Source: Parapedobacter deserti
GTDB taxonomy: Bacteria > Bacteroidota > Bacteroidia > Sphingobacteriales > Sphingobacteriaceae
Length of the DNA stretch: 7,013 nucleotides
Assembly (NCBI RefSeq): GCF_042646065.1
Contig: NZ_JBHRTA010000018.1
Location: 1-7,013, forward strand
Direction of reading: 5' to 3'
Shown here: piece by piece, positions 1-6,421 of the stretch
Position numbering within the stretch: position 1 is the stretch's first letter
Layout of the letters: each line of letters begins with the position of its first letter
The notes under the pieces: generated by a model
Told to the model about the DNA's origin: nothing
Database searches by the model: none
The model's input: the letters and a program-made list of their open reading frames with translations, nothing else
Made by a program: the position numbers and the translations under genes

Positions 1-1
1 C

Positions 2-1722
2 ACGGAGTACAGCTTCACGCGGCAGGTGCTGAACAGCACGCGGCGTCATTACGCCGGGGGGAGCCTTTCGGCCACCGTCAGGACGGAGCATACGTACGAC
101 CACCGCGGGCGTCCGGTGGATACCTGGAAGCGGCTGAACACGGGTACGCGCACGCTTGTATCGCGCAACGTTTACAACGAGGTTGGGCAGTTGCGGACCA
201 AGCAGCTGCACAGCACGGACGGGAGCACGTTTGCCGAGTCGGTCAATTACAGCTACAACGCGCGGGGGTGGCTTAAGGGTACGGTGTCGCCGAAGTTCCA
301 GCAGACGCTGCTCTACGAGGACACCTCGGCGGCTGCTTTCCGGCAGTACAACGGAAACATCAGCCNACGTACGGATACACGGCTGCGGGGGGCAACCGTT
401 TGCAGACGGTCACGGGGGGCAGCGCATCGTACCAGTACGATGCCAACGGCAACATGACGCTGGACGGGCGGGTGAACCGGTCGGTTACGTACAACGAGCT
501 GAACCTTCCCCGGGCGGTTGGGGGCACGTCGGCGACCTACACGTACGATGCCACGGGCCGGAAGCTGCGTTCGGTGGTTGGTGGCATCACCACGGATTAC
601 ATCGACGGCATCGAGTGGGAGGGCAGTGCATTGAACGCCATCCACATGGAGGAGGGGCGTATACTTCCCTCGGGCATCTACGACTATGTGCTGCGCGACC
701 ACCTGGGCAACACGCGGAGCGGCTTCTCGTCAAACGCCACGGGTACGGCCAAGTTCGTGGGGGACTACCGTCCCTTCGGTACGGTGTACAACCAGGGCAG
801 TATACCTTCGCCGAAAAACCGCTATCTTTACAACGGGAAGGAGCTGCAGGACGGTTCTGGGTATTACGACTACGGCGCAAGGTTCTATGACCCGGTGATT
901 GGGCGTTTCGGCAGTGTGGACCCACTTTCCGAGCAGATGCGGAGGCATTCGCCGTACAGCTACGGGTTTAACAACCCGATGCGGTTTATTGATCCGGATG
1001 GGATGGCGCCGTTCGATTGGATAAAAGATAGGTACGGCAATTACCTTGACGACACGAACGCGACAGACCAATCCACGACAAGGCAGGGGTGGACGTATGT
1101 AGGGAAAGACCTTCCGGAAGGTGTACACCGCCTGAACATACTGGAGGAAACGGGCGGGAAGCTGTATCACAAGAACACAGGCAATGCCCTTGCTTCATTG
1201 GGGAACGCGGTGTTCGGGGAAGGCACTTTTACGGAGAAGAAGTCATACGACCCGGTGACCGACGGGTTCATGGATGAAGCGGCAGCTACGGCTGCCGGGG
1301 GATTAGCCGGAGCTGGGGTAGGAAAAGTTGTGTCAAAGGCAGCTCCAGTGGTTGCAAATTGGTTTTCAAGAGGAGCCAATGGTGTGCGTAACCCCGTTCC
1401 AAGTCGATTAGCAAGAGTCGTCCCAGCCGAGGTTAATAGCGGTACTTTAGGTGCTCCCGGGGCCACTGATGTATTTGTTACAGCAGCAGATGATATAGCG
1501 GGGCTTTCAGCAAGCCAAATTGCAAACAGGTTGACGATACCTAATAGCACTTCAGGCTTTAGAATAATTGAGTTCAGTACGCCGCGTATTGGCTTAAGTT
1601 CTCCCATAAATAGAACGAACCCCGGTTTTGTGGGTTTTGGTCGAACAGCCGGCGGAGCAAGAGAGTTTACGATACCCAATCAAGTAATCCCTAACGGAGC
1701 AATAATCAGAATCGTACAATGA
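2..1722 (+). CDS. RHS/YD-repeat protein with C-terminal polymorphic toxin tip (5' partial, interrupted at an ambiguous base)
   Basis: This is the 3' part of a large secreted or surface RHS protein, whose YD repeats form a shell around a variable C-terminal toxin used against competing cells. The reading frame is open from the window edge with tyrosine-rich YD-type repeats (for example EHTYDHRGR, SYNARGWL). It changes frame at the N at 366 and continues with TYGYTAAGGNRLQTV and YQYDANGNMTLDG. The RHS core follows: YNGKELQ, DYGARFYDPVIGRFGSVDPL, YGFNNP, ending in DPDGM at about 991-1005. The tip is about 239 residues: a linker, a Gly/Ala-rich segment near 1280-1340, and a last domain of about 100 residues containing DVFVTAADDIAGL, RIIEFSTP and GRTAGGAREFTIPN. 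That end resembles toxin tips annotated as 'polymorphic toxin type 10', perhaps an RNase, but this is from memory and the activity is unproven. Base composition becomes more AT-rich from about 1310, as expected for an exchangeable tip. The stop overlaps the immunity gene. Confidence 0.88.
366..366. other. Ambiguous base (N) at a frame break
   Basis: A single N lies where the RHS reading moves from frame 2 (ending ...QYNGNIS) to frame 1 (TYGYTAAGG...). Both sides are good RHS sequence and nothing is obviously missing, so adding one base, or an unresolved gap of 3n+1 bases, restores one continuous frame. It most likely marks an assembly problem in repetitive DNA rather than a true mutation. Confidence 0.8.
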
Positions 1723-2000
1723 CAAAACTTAAATCGAACGAAACGCTATTGAAAGGTACATTGAGGCAAGTAGGTGCTTCTGTGGAAATAGACGAAGAAG
1801 GAAAGCGGATTGATGAATTGGTCAACCATTACTTAGTCGAAGTAGCGACGGATAACAGTGGTTGGCAGAAATTATATCTGGATCCATCCGATAATCGATA
1901 TTGGGAATTGTATTATCCGGACAATGAACTTCACGGAGGGGGAGCCCCGGCCTTGAAAAATATCGCATTAGAAGAAGCCAGAAAGAGGTATAGCTTTTAG
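1719..2000 (+). CDS. Imm27-like immunity protein of the RHS toxin
   Basis: This 93-residue protein should protect the producer by binding the toxin tip of the preceding RHS protein in the cytoplasm. It shows the pattern I associate with immunity family Imm27: KRIDELVNHYL near residues 29-39, then DNSGWQKLYLDP, RYWELYYP, a Gly-rich HGGGAP near residues 69-74, and a closing EEARKRY. There is no signal peptide or membrane segment and the protein is acidic overall. Its ATG shares an ATGA overlap with the toxin stop, so the two are probably translationally coupled and the start is well fixed. The gene is more AT-rich than the RHS core, as is usual for tip/immunity pairs. The terminator at 2036 closes the operon. 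The family name is by recall; the immunity role follows strongly from position. Confidence 0.85.
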   Translation: MTKLKSNETLLKGTLRQVGASVEIDEEGKRIDELVNHYLVEVATDNSGWQKLYLDPSDNRYWELYYPDNELHGGGAPALKNIALEEARKRYSF

Positions 2001-2035
2001 CTGTTTCTTTAAAAGAACTTGAAGGCTTTAATGGT

Positions 2036-2065
2036 AGCCCGGCCGTTCAACGCGCCGGGCTTTTT
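2036..2065 (+). terminator. Rho-independent terminator of the RHS-immunity operon and target of the intron
   Basis: AGCCCGG (2036-2042) pairs with CCGGGCT (2055-2061) around a 12-base loop, followed by the T run 2061-2065. It lies 36 bases after the immunity stop. Class IIC introns are known to insert just behind terminator hairpins, and the intron starts two bases downstream. Confidence 0.88.
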
Positions 2066-2478
2066 GTGTGTGCCGTGCATGGTAACTAACTAGGTGGTGA
2101 AAGTCCACTGTGGAGGTTTGTAATCGCCAACCACTAGCCAATAGCAAGGGTGTCCATTGCGAAGTGGAATCTGAAGGAAGCTGGCGGCAAAACTCTGCCC
2201 TGAGGAACACGAATCTCATCAGGCATATCCAATGGGACAAGACTGCACAACAAGTCAAAGTCCAAAGATTACACGGACGTTGGAGTGTAAATGAGGCGGG
2301 GACATGGAGTGAAAGTGAGTTGCCTTACCACGGGAGGTCTCATGGACGTGCGGAAACAGAGTAAGAAGCACGGAGTAAAGCTAGTCATGAGAAGTCAGCC
2401 GAAGCCATAGTACCAGATAACGACTATATCAGGGAAGGGCTGAGCTTTAAGTAGTGAGAACTGCATGAATGTTACCGC

Positions 2479-3885
2479 ATGAAAGGAAGAGAGCAGAATA
2501 TCTTTGAAGAAAAGACCTGCCCGCAAAAGAATAGGACGGCATCCGAAGGTATAGTGGGAGGGCAGACTTTCATGTGGATAACTGAAAACAAGCTCACGGA
2601 TGATAATCAATTAGGTTATGGCATGTTAGAATACATTCTATCACCATCAAACCTGAACGCAGCTTACCTACAAGTTAAGTGCAACAAAGGTGCTGGAGGT
2701 GTTGACAAGATGGAAGTCGAATCCCTTAAGGATTATCTTGTTTCTCATAAGGATGAGCTAATAACATCCATATTGCAGGGCAAATACCGCCCCAATCCTG
2801 TTCGCAGGGTAGAGATACCCAAGGACAACGGACAGAAACGGCAATTAGGCATACCCACAGTAGTTGACAGGGTAGTCCAGCAGGCCATTGCCCAAATACT
2901 CATGCCTTTATACGAACCACAGTTTAGCGACCATAGCTATGGGTTCAGGCCAAAGCGCAACGCCCACCAAGCCCTAAAGAAGTGCAGAGACTACATCACG
3001 GAAGGTAATGGTTATGCAGTCGACTTGGACTTGGAGAAGTTCTTCGACAAGGTGAACCATAGCAAGCTGATAGAAGTACTCTCACGCACCATCAAAGACG
3101 GACGGGTAGTATCACTGATACACAAATACCTGAATGCCGGGGTACAGGTAGGAGGCAACATTGAGGCCAGTGAGATGGGCGTTCCTCAAGGAGGACCACT
3201 AAGCCCCCTGTTGAGCAACATCATGCTTAATGAACTGGACAAGGAGTTAGAGCGTAGAGGTCATAAGTTTGTCCGCTATGCAGATGACATGGTTATCTTG
3301 TGTAGCAGCAAACGAAGTGCAGAGCGTGTAATGGGTTCGATTATCCGCTTTATTGAGGATAGGTTGTTCTTGAAAGTGAACAGAGAGAAAAGCCAAGTTG
3401 CGTACATATCCAAAATTAAATTCCTTGGCTACTCGTTTTACAAAGCGAAAGGCGAGGGCAGGTTACGGATACACCCTAAAAGTGTGTCAAAGATGAAAGC
3501 CAAACTAAAGGAGCTGACAGCACGCAGCAACGGCTGGGGCAATGACCGCAGGAAGGAATCACTCCGTCAATACATCATTGGTTGGGTGAACTACTTCAAG
3601 TTGGCAGATATGCAAAGCCTTCTGCTAAGAGTAGATGAATGGTATAGGAGAAGAATCAGAATGGTCATCTGGAAACAATGGAAACGAATTAGAACCAAAC
3701 TGACGAATCTAGTCAAGCTTGGGGCCGAGAAACCCAAAGCTAGGGAGTGGGCGAACACAAGGAAAGGTCATTGGCACATTGCCAATAGTTTTATCCTTGC
3801 TACCACTATTACCATAAATAGACTTAGGCAGGCAGGGTATGTGTTTTTGTCCGACTACTACCAAAAGGTTAGAATCAAAACTTAA
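2479..3885 (+). CDS. ltrA: Group II intron reverse transcriptase/maturase (class IIC)
   Basis: This 468-residue protein helps its intron RNA splice and copies it into DNA at new sites. The finger and palm blocks appear in order: RRVEIPK and RQLGIPTVVDRVVQQAI, GFRP (155-158), DLDLEKFFDKVNH (from 182, giving the first catalytic Asp), GVPQGGPLSPLLSN (234-247), and RYADD with the catalytic YADD at 267-270. The thumb/maturase region follows with GWVNYFK and YRRRIRMVIWKQWKRIR, then the class C ending ANTRKGHWHIANS and LSDYYQKV. No HNH endonuclease or CxxC pair is present, as in IIC proteins, which prime from replication forks or free ends. The layout closely matches what I recall of the Geobacillus IIC enzyme. 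The start is uncertain: ATG 2572 (residue 32) has GGGAGGG about 9-10 bases upstream and would give 437 residues, nearer the family norm. No frameshift or missing catalytic residue is seen. Confidence 0.95.
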   Translation: MKGREQNIFEEKTCPQKNRTASEGIVGGQTFMWITENKLTDDNQLGYGMLEYILSPSNLNAAYLQVKCNKGAGGVDKMEVESLKDYLVSHKDELITSILQGKYRPNPVRRVEIPKDNGQKRQLGIPTVVDRVVQQAIAQILMPLYEPQFSDHSYGFRPKRNAHQALKKCRDYITEGNGYAVDLDLEKFFDKVNHSKLIEVLSRTIKDGRVVSLIHKYLNAGVQVGGNIEASEMGVPQGGPLSPLLSNIMLNELDKELERRGHKFVRYADDMVILCSSKRSAERVMGSIIRFIEDRLFLKVNREKSQVAYISKIKFLGYSFYKAKGEGRLRIHPKSVSKMKAKLKELTARSNGWGNDRRKESLRQYIIGWVNYFKLADMQSLLLRVDEWYRRRIRMVIWKQWKRIRTKLTNLVKLGAEKPKAREWANTRKGHWHIANSFILATTITINRLRQAGYVFLSDYYQKVRIKT

Positions 3886-3888
3886 AGA

Positions 3889-3964
3889 ACCGCCGTATAC
3901 CGAACGGTACGTACGGTGGTGTGAGAGGACAGATAGGGAAATAATCCCTATCTTCCTACTCGAT
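3889..3964 (+). ncRNA. Intron domains V and VI with branch-point adenosine
   Basis: Domain V: 3889-3897 pairs with 3912-3920, then the two-base bulge CG (3910-3911), then TACC (3898-3901) pairs with GGTA (3906-3909) across loop GAAC. The lower stem holds a CGC triad (3891-3893), the form typical of IIC introns. Domain VI: GAG (3923-3925) with CTC (3959-3961), AGGA (3926-3929) with TCCT (3954-3957), and a nine-pair upper stem 3931-3939 with 3945-3953. The unpaired A at 3958 is the expected branch point, six bases before the 3' end. Confidence 0.9.
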
Positions 3965-4300
3965 TTACAGCGCTGCGATGCTCTTGAGCCTTGCGGCCTT
4001 GATGAAGGCATCGATGGTGGCGAAGACATGGGCACGGGTGTCGCTGTCCAGCCCCTGCACCTCCTTGAGCCGTTTGAGCGTCTCGTTATCGATGTGCTCG
4101 TACTCGCCGTCCTTTACGAGGTAGTCGAGTGTGACGCCGAGGGCGTCGGCCATCTTTGCGGCCACGTCTATCGATAGCATGTTCTCGCCCCTTTCGTACT
4201 TGCCGATGATATCGCCGGAGGTGCCGACCTTCCCGCCGAGGGCACCCTGCGTCATTTTCCTCTGCTTGCGCGCAAATGCCAGTCTATCCCCAAAAGCCAT
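3965..4300 (-). CDS. Small XRE-family HTH regulator
   Basis: This is a 111-residue cytoplasmic DNA-binding protein of the XRE (Cro/C1) type. Residues 5-60 are the helix-turn-helix domain: RLAFARKQRKMTQ, then GTSGDIIGKYERGENMLS as recognition helix and following turn, then AAKMADALGVTLDYL. The last 40 or so residues (LKRLKEVQGLDSDTRAHVFATIDAFIKAA) look helical and may dimerise. ATG 4298-4300 is chosen because the Cro-like fold starts at once and GAGAGG sits six bases upstream on the minus strand. The stop codon (TTA on the plus strand at 3965) is the first triplet after the intron, so the insertion just spared the gene. It is convergent to the RHS/immunity operon and divergent from the leader of locus 2. 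Such genes often lie next to Bacteroidales RHS loci; its targets are unknown. A second, damaged relative is at 5722. Confidence 0.9.
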   Translation of the reverse strand: MAFGDRLAFARKQRKMTQGALGGKVGTSGDIIGKYERGENMLSIDVAAKMADALGVTLDYLVKDGEYEHIDNETLKRLKEVQGLDSDTRAHVFATIDAFIKAARLKSIAAL

Positions 4301-4357
4301 ATATACCTCTCTTTTATGAGTTAAAAACGAATAACGAGCATTTATGCCGCGAAAGCC

Positions 4358-4389
4358 CTTGACTGCCTGTCCTTAGAGGGCTACCTTTG
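4358..4389 (+). promoter_or_regulatory. Candidate Bacteroidetes-type promoter upstream of the locus 2 cassette
   Basis: CTTG at 4358-4361 is separated by 20 bases from TACCTTTG at 4382-4389. The second box fits the -7 consensus TAnnTTTG exactly and the first fits the -33 TTTG box in three of four bases. In the second leader copy the same place reads TACCTTGC, one T short, so the promoter would be damaged there. Confidence 0.45.
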
Positions 4390-4518
4390 CTGCGACGGAC
4401 GGCTAACCCTAAAAGCACGAACCGAAAGCAGTAAAGACAGAGCCTCCGGCGGGCAGGTTAAGGTTGATTGCCAGGAAACAACCGAAAAAAACAGTGGCCG
4501 GACAATCCGCAAAAACAT

Positions 4519-4526
4519 TATCTTTG
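4519..4526 (+). promoter_or_regulatory. -7 element TATCTTTG in leader copy A
   Basis: An exact match to TAnnTTTG, kept in leader copy B at 6818-6825. No clear TTTG lies about 20 bases upstream, but -33 boxes are weak in this phylum. If used, a transcript starting near 4533 would cover the whole locus 2 cassette. Confidence 0.45.
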
Positions 4527-4558
4527 GAAGGTAAGACGTTCTTTGAGCAAGCTGAAAT

Positions 4559-4581
4559 CCGGCTGTAAGGAAAAAGGCCGG
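4559..4581 (+). repeat. Conserved hairpin in leader copy A
   Basis: CCGGC (4559-4563) pairs with GCCGG (4577-4581) around a 13-base loop, TGTAAGGAAAAAG. The hairpin is kept with the same total length of 23 in copy B (6858-6880), and the loop differs at few positions. No T run follows on the plus strand, so it is not a standard terminator in that direction. Confidence 0.55.
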
Positions 4582-4609
4582 AACGCGAAAAATCCGCGGA
4601 ACGTCGTAA

Positions 4610-5276
4610 GACTACGGGGCACGGTTCTATGACCCGGTGATCGGGAGGTGGGGGAAGTGTCGATAAACTCGCCGAACATCCCAACCAGATAGACAAATCA
4701 CCATATGTCTATGCCTGGAACAATCCGGTTAAGCTAACCGATCCGGATGGTAATTGTCCTTGGTGTCCGATTATATATGTGTTGGAGGCCCTGACGGTTC
4801 GCCAAGTGGTGACAGCCGCAGCAGTAACATTAGGTGCTGCGGTTGTGGTCAATGCTGCCAAGGACATGGATTTTAATAGTCTGAATATTGCCGTTCAGGA
4901 TAATACCAGGACCAATATTGAGCTTTATAGAACTTTAATAGAAAGTTCCGGCGCATCGCCAGCAGATAGCGAAGTAGGAAAAAGGCGGCAGAATCGGTTG
5001 CCGGATACAGCTGAACCCAATACCATTAGAACCAATGAACCGGGGACCACAACAAAAGTATATGGGCCCGATGGGAACGTTCAGAAAGAATATAATAAAG
5101 GACACGGTCCAAATGTTCCAAAAAATGAACAGAAAGATCACGTGCACGATCATAAGCCAAATACAAACCCTAAAGTTCCGAAGCCAACAGATAGACAGCC
5201 GGGAAGGGAACCTAAGCCGAATGAATCGGAAAAGGATAGGATAAGACAGCAGAATCGCAATAATAATCCGAATTAG
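4610..5276 (+). pseudogene. Displaced RHS tip cassette: frameshifted RHS core stub plus His-rich toxin-like tip
   Basis: This is a fragment of an RHS toxin without the body of the protein. It opens with DYGARFYDPVIGRWG (4610 onward), then shifts +1 in GGGGG (4650-4654); removing one G gives SVDKLAEHPNQIDKSPYVYAWNNPVKLTDPDG in frame with the tip. After DPDG (about 4738-4749) comes a hydrophobic stretch (VRQVVTAAAVTLGAAVVVNAA) and a polar, Pro/Asn/Lys-rich end with NTIRTNEPGTTTKVYGPDG, YNKGHGPN and HVHDHKP. The clustered histidines suggest a metal-dependent or nuclease-like toxin, but I do not recognise the family. The frame has no good start: upstream are only TTG 4779 and GTG 4776, and the first ATG is at 4867. 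That fits a silent donor tip which becomes active only when fused to a full RHS gene. It lies 5 bases before a putative immunity gene. Confidence 0.75.
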
Positions 5277-5281
5277 AAGCA

Positions 5282-5647
5282 ATGAGTTATATAGCCAAAG
5301 ACACTAAACTGTTTAATTTACTGTCATCAGATATAAGCATTTTAAGTTCAGCTATTTTAGGAATAAAAATGCACTTGGTTAATTTTAGTCTTGTAATTGA
5401 AGTCGATTTTAAATTGCTTTATGGGGACGAAAAGTATCTGAAAATAGTCTTTTCCAGAATAAAAGAATATGCGTTTAATTACCAGTCTGACCGTGTTTTT
5501 TATAACGTAGAGGTTTACAAACTTCTTAAAAAGGGAACGCTTTTTTACATCAGTTTCGATCCTTGCGATAGTGATTTATCTGAGATATCTGAAAAAGACA
5601 ATGATATGATACTGTGCGAAAGCATTGAAGGTTGCTTTAATTCTTGA
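5282..5647 (+). CDS. Putative immunity protein of the locus 2 tip
   Basis: This 121-residue protein has no family I can name. It is acidic, AT-rich in codon use, and without a signal peptide. The middle alternates short hydrophobic and charged segments (LVNFSLVIEVDFKLLY, DRVFYNVEVYKLLKKGTLFYISFDP), suggesting a beta-rich fold, followed by an acidic C-terminus (DSDLSEISEKDNDMILCE). Its place right after the toxin-like tip (5-base gap) and before a terminator is the standard position of an immunity gene, and its size fits. A retained immunity gene in a silent cassette could still protect against siblings carrying the active tip. The immunity role rests on context alone. It starts at ATG 5282; expression would depend on the leader promoter or on read-through. 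Confidence 0.65.
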   Translation: MSYIAKDTKLFNLLSSDISILSSAILGIKMHLVNFSLVIEVDFKLLYGDEKYLKIVFSRIKEYAFNYQSDRVFYNVEVYKLLKKGTLFYISFDPCDSDLSEISEKDNDMILCESIEGCFNS

Positions 5648-5671
5648 CGGGTATCCCCCAGTCGTATAAAT

Positions 5672-5719
5672 AAGCCCGACGCATTGTTGTGTAACAGCCC
5701 CCTTTGCGCCGGGCTTTTT
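5672..5719. terminator. Terminator between the locus 2 immunity gene and XRE gene 2, probably bidirectional
   Basis: AGCCCGACGCA (5673-5683) pairs with TGCGCCGGGCT (5705-5715) with one mismatch, followed by TTTTT (5715-5719). The A/T-rich sequence before the left arm would give TTATTTAT after the hairpin on the minus strand, so it can also end the convergent XRE gene. Its right arm, GCGCCGGGCTTTTT, is identical to that of the locus 1 terminator. Confidence 0.8.
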
Positions 5720-5721
5720 CG

Positions 5722-6012
5722 TTACTGTGCGTATGCCTGTTTGGCCTTGCTGTCCCTGATTGACATGTCGATGAAGTAGAAGAGCTTTTCGCGGATGTCC
5801 TCGGGGAGCTTCTGTACCTGGAGGACGCGGTCGACCTGGAGGGTGCGGTCGAGCGTCCTTGCGTCCAGCTGGTTGTCGGTCTTTCCGGACAGGTAGTCGA
5901 GCGACACGTCGAGTTTGTCCGCTATCTTCCTTGCCACCTCGATGGACAGCAGGGCATCGCCCCGTTCGTACATACCTATCACCTCTCATGATACGCTGCT
6001 CACGGCGGCCAG
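5722..6012 (-). pseudogene. XRE-family HTH regulator 2, broken by an in-frame TGA
   Basis: This is a relative of the regulator at 3965, in the same convergent position behind a terminator. The open part gives EVIGMYERGDALLSIEVARKIADKLDVSLDYL and a C-terminal helical region of about 50 residues ending KAKQAYAQ. It aligns to residue D30 onward of the first regulator. Reading on upstream in the same frame, the codon matching G29 is TGA (5986-5988), where GGA would differ by one base. LAAVSSVS before it lines up without gaps to LGGKVGTS of the first regulator. Homology then fades past about 6012, so helix 1 and the proper start also appear lost. A product begun at GTG 5982 would lack most of the DNA-binding domain and is unlikely to bind DNA in the usual way. 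The upstream extension is my alignment by eye. Confidence 0.7.
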
Positions 6013-6082
6013 CCCCCTTCCAAACAATATGCAGATATAGTCAACGTGAGGGCTAGATAAAGGATTTCAAATCCAGAATGGC

Positions 6083-6421
6083 TTATGATATATCCAATTC
6101 CAGACTTTCAATTATTTCATTAAGTTCATTGGGTTTTAGGTCGGCCTTTTCGCCTTTATCATAAATGGTAAGCAGATAAACCGTTTCGGTAGCGATGTAT
6201 AAGTGGGTAACTACCCTTGCACCCCCTCTTTTTCCTTTGCCTTTTGAAGCGATGGCTAACCGAATTTTATAACAGCTATTCCCTAAAAAGGTTCCGGTTT
6301 CGGGGTTTTCGGAAATATCTGTAATCAATACGGCATACTCTTTCTTTAACGAGGGGAACTTTTTAACCAGTCGTTTTAACTCTTTCTCAAAACGATGGGT
6401 AGGAATAACGTTATAACTCAT
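6083..6421 (-). CDS. RelE/ParE-superfamily toxin
   Basis: This 112-residue basic protein is probably a ribosome-dependent mRNA endonuclease of a type II toxin-antitoxin pair, acting in the cytoplasm. It starts VIPTHRFEKELKRLVKKFPSLKKEY, the usual two-helix opening of RelE-like toxins. It continues with NPETGTFLGNSCYKIRLAIASKGKGKRGGARVV, where the lysine/arginine-rich loop is typical of a branch common in Bacteroidales, and ends with strand YLLTIYDKGEKADL and a helix. Length matches the superfamily. Its ATG lies within the antitoxin gene (11-base overlap), so translation is probably coupled and the antitoxin is made first. The pair sits between two RHS cassettes and is far more AT-rich than the RHS core. 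Whether it cuts mRNA or hits gyrase, as ParE does, cannot be told from the sequence. Confidence 0.85.
   Translation of the reverse strand: MSYNVIPTHRFEKELKRLVKKFPSLKKEYAVLITDISENPETGTFLGNSCYKIRLAIASKGKGKRGGARVVTHLYIATETVYLLTIYDKGEKADLKPNELNEIIESLELDIS

Larger units (their letters stand above)
2068..3964 (+). mobile_element. Class IIC group II intron, full length
   Basis: This is a self-splicing ribozyme and retroelement of about 1.9 kb. The 5' end GTGTGCCGTGCATGG fits the GUGYG boundary and the start of class IIC introns. Bases 2068-2478 hold RNA domains I-III, with no other gene credible there; the hairpin GTGGTGAAAGTCCAC and the stretches AAGGGTGTCC and GAATCTGAAGGAAGC are typical of IIC RNAs. 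Domain IV encodes the reverse transcriptase. Domains V and VI fold cleanly at 3889-3961 and the 3' end is CGAT. The IIC assignment agrees with three independent signs: the RT type without endonuclease domain, the CGC triad in domain V, and insertion behind a terminator. Both ends look intact, so it may be active. An alternative GTGTG at 2066 would move the 5' end by two bases. Confidence 0.92.
4373..4609 (+). repeat. Conserved cassette leader, copy A
   Basis: This stretch without a gene lies between the XRE gene and the RHS fragment. It matches 6726-6908 in two blocks. Block one (4373-4423) includes GACGGACGGCTAACC and AAGCACGAAC. Block two (about 4509-4609) includes TATCTTTGG, TTGAG, AATCCGGCTGTAAG and GGCCGGAACG. 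Between them copy A has about 50 extra bases. Both copies run directly into an RHS core fragment at the same residue. I see no coding frame in it on either strand. It may be a promoter/leader of a former RHS gene, an RNA element, or a recombination end. Confidence 0.7.

Noticed and set aside
313..1679. Several long minus-strand and alternative-frame ORFs inside the RHS gene
   Set aside because: They overlap the clear RHS/toxin frame, have no recognisable domains, and are expected shadows in GC-rich repetitive coding DNA.
2110..2364. 84-residue plus-strand ORF (and minus-strand 2028-2258)
   Set aside because: They lie in intron domains I-III, whose conserved stretches are ribozyme structure, not protein.
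3709..4319. ORFs across the intron 3' end and opposite the XRE gene
   Set aside because: They read through domains V/VI or mirror the HTH gene on the other strand; no family features.
4409..4696. 95-residue minus-strand ORF across the leader and RHS stub
   Set aside because: It reads the RHS stub backwards and the leader equivalent at 6726-6908 does not keep the frame.
5576..5989. 137-residue minus-strand ORF overlapping XRE gene 2
   Set aside because: Arg/Pro/Gly-rich shadow; the HTH-type reading in the other frame explains this strand, and it also crosses the terminator.
6062..6074. GGATTTCAAATCC palindrome after the RelE-like toxin as a terminator
   Set aside because: The loop would be only one to five bases and the minus-strand tail TTTATCT is a weak T run; not enough to call.
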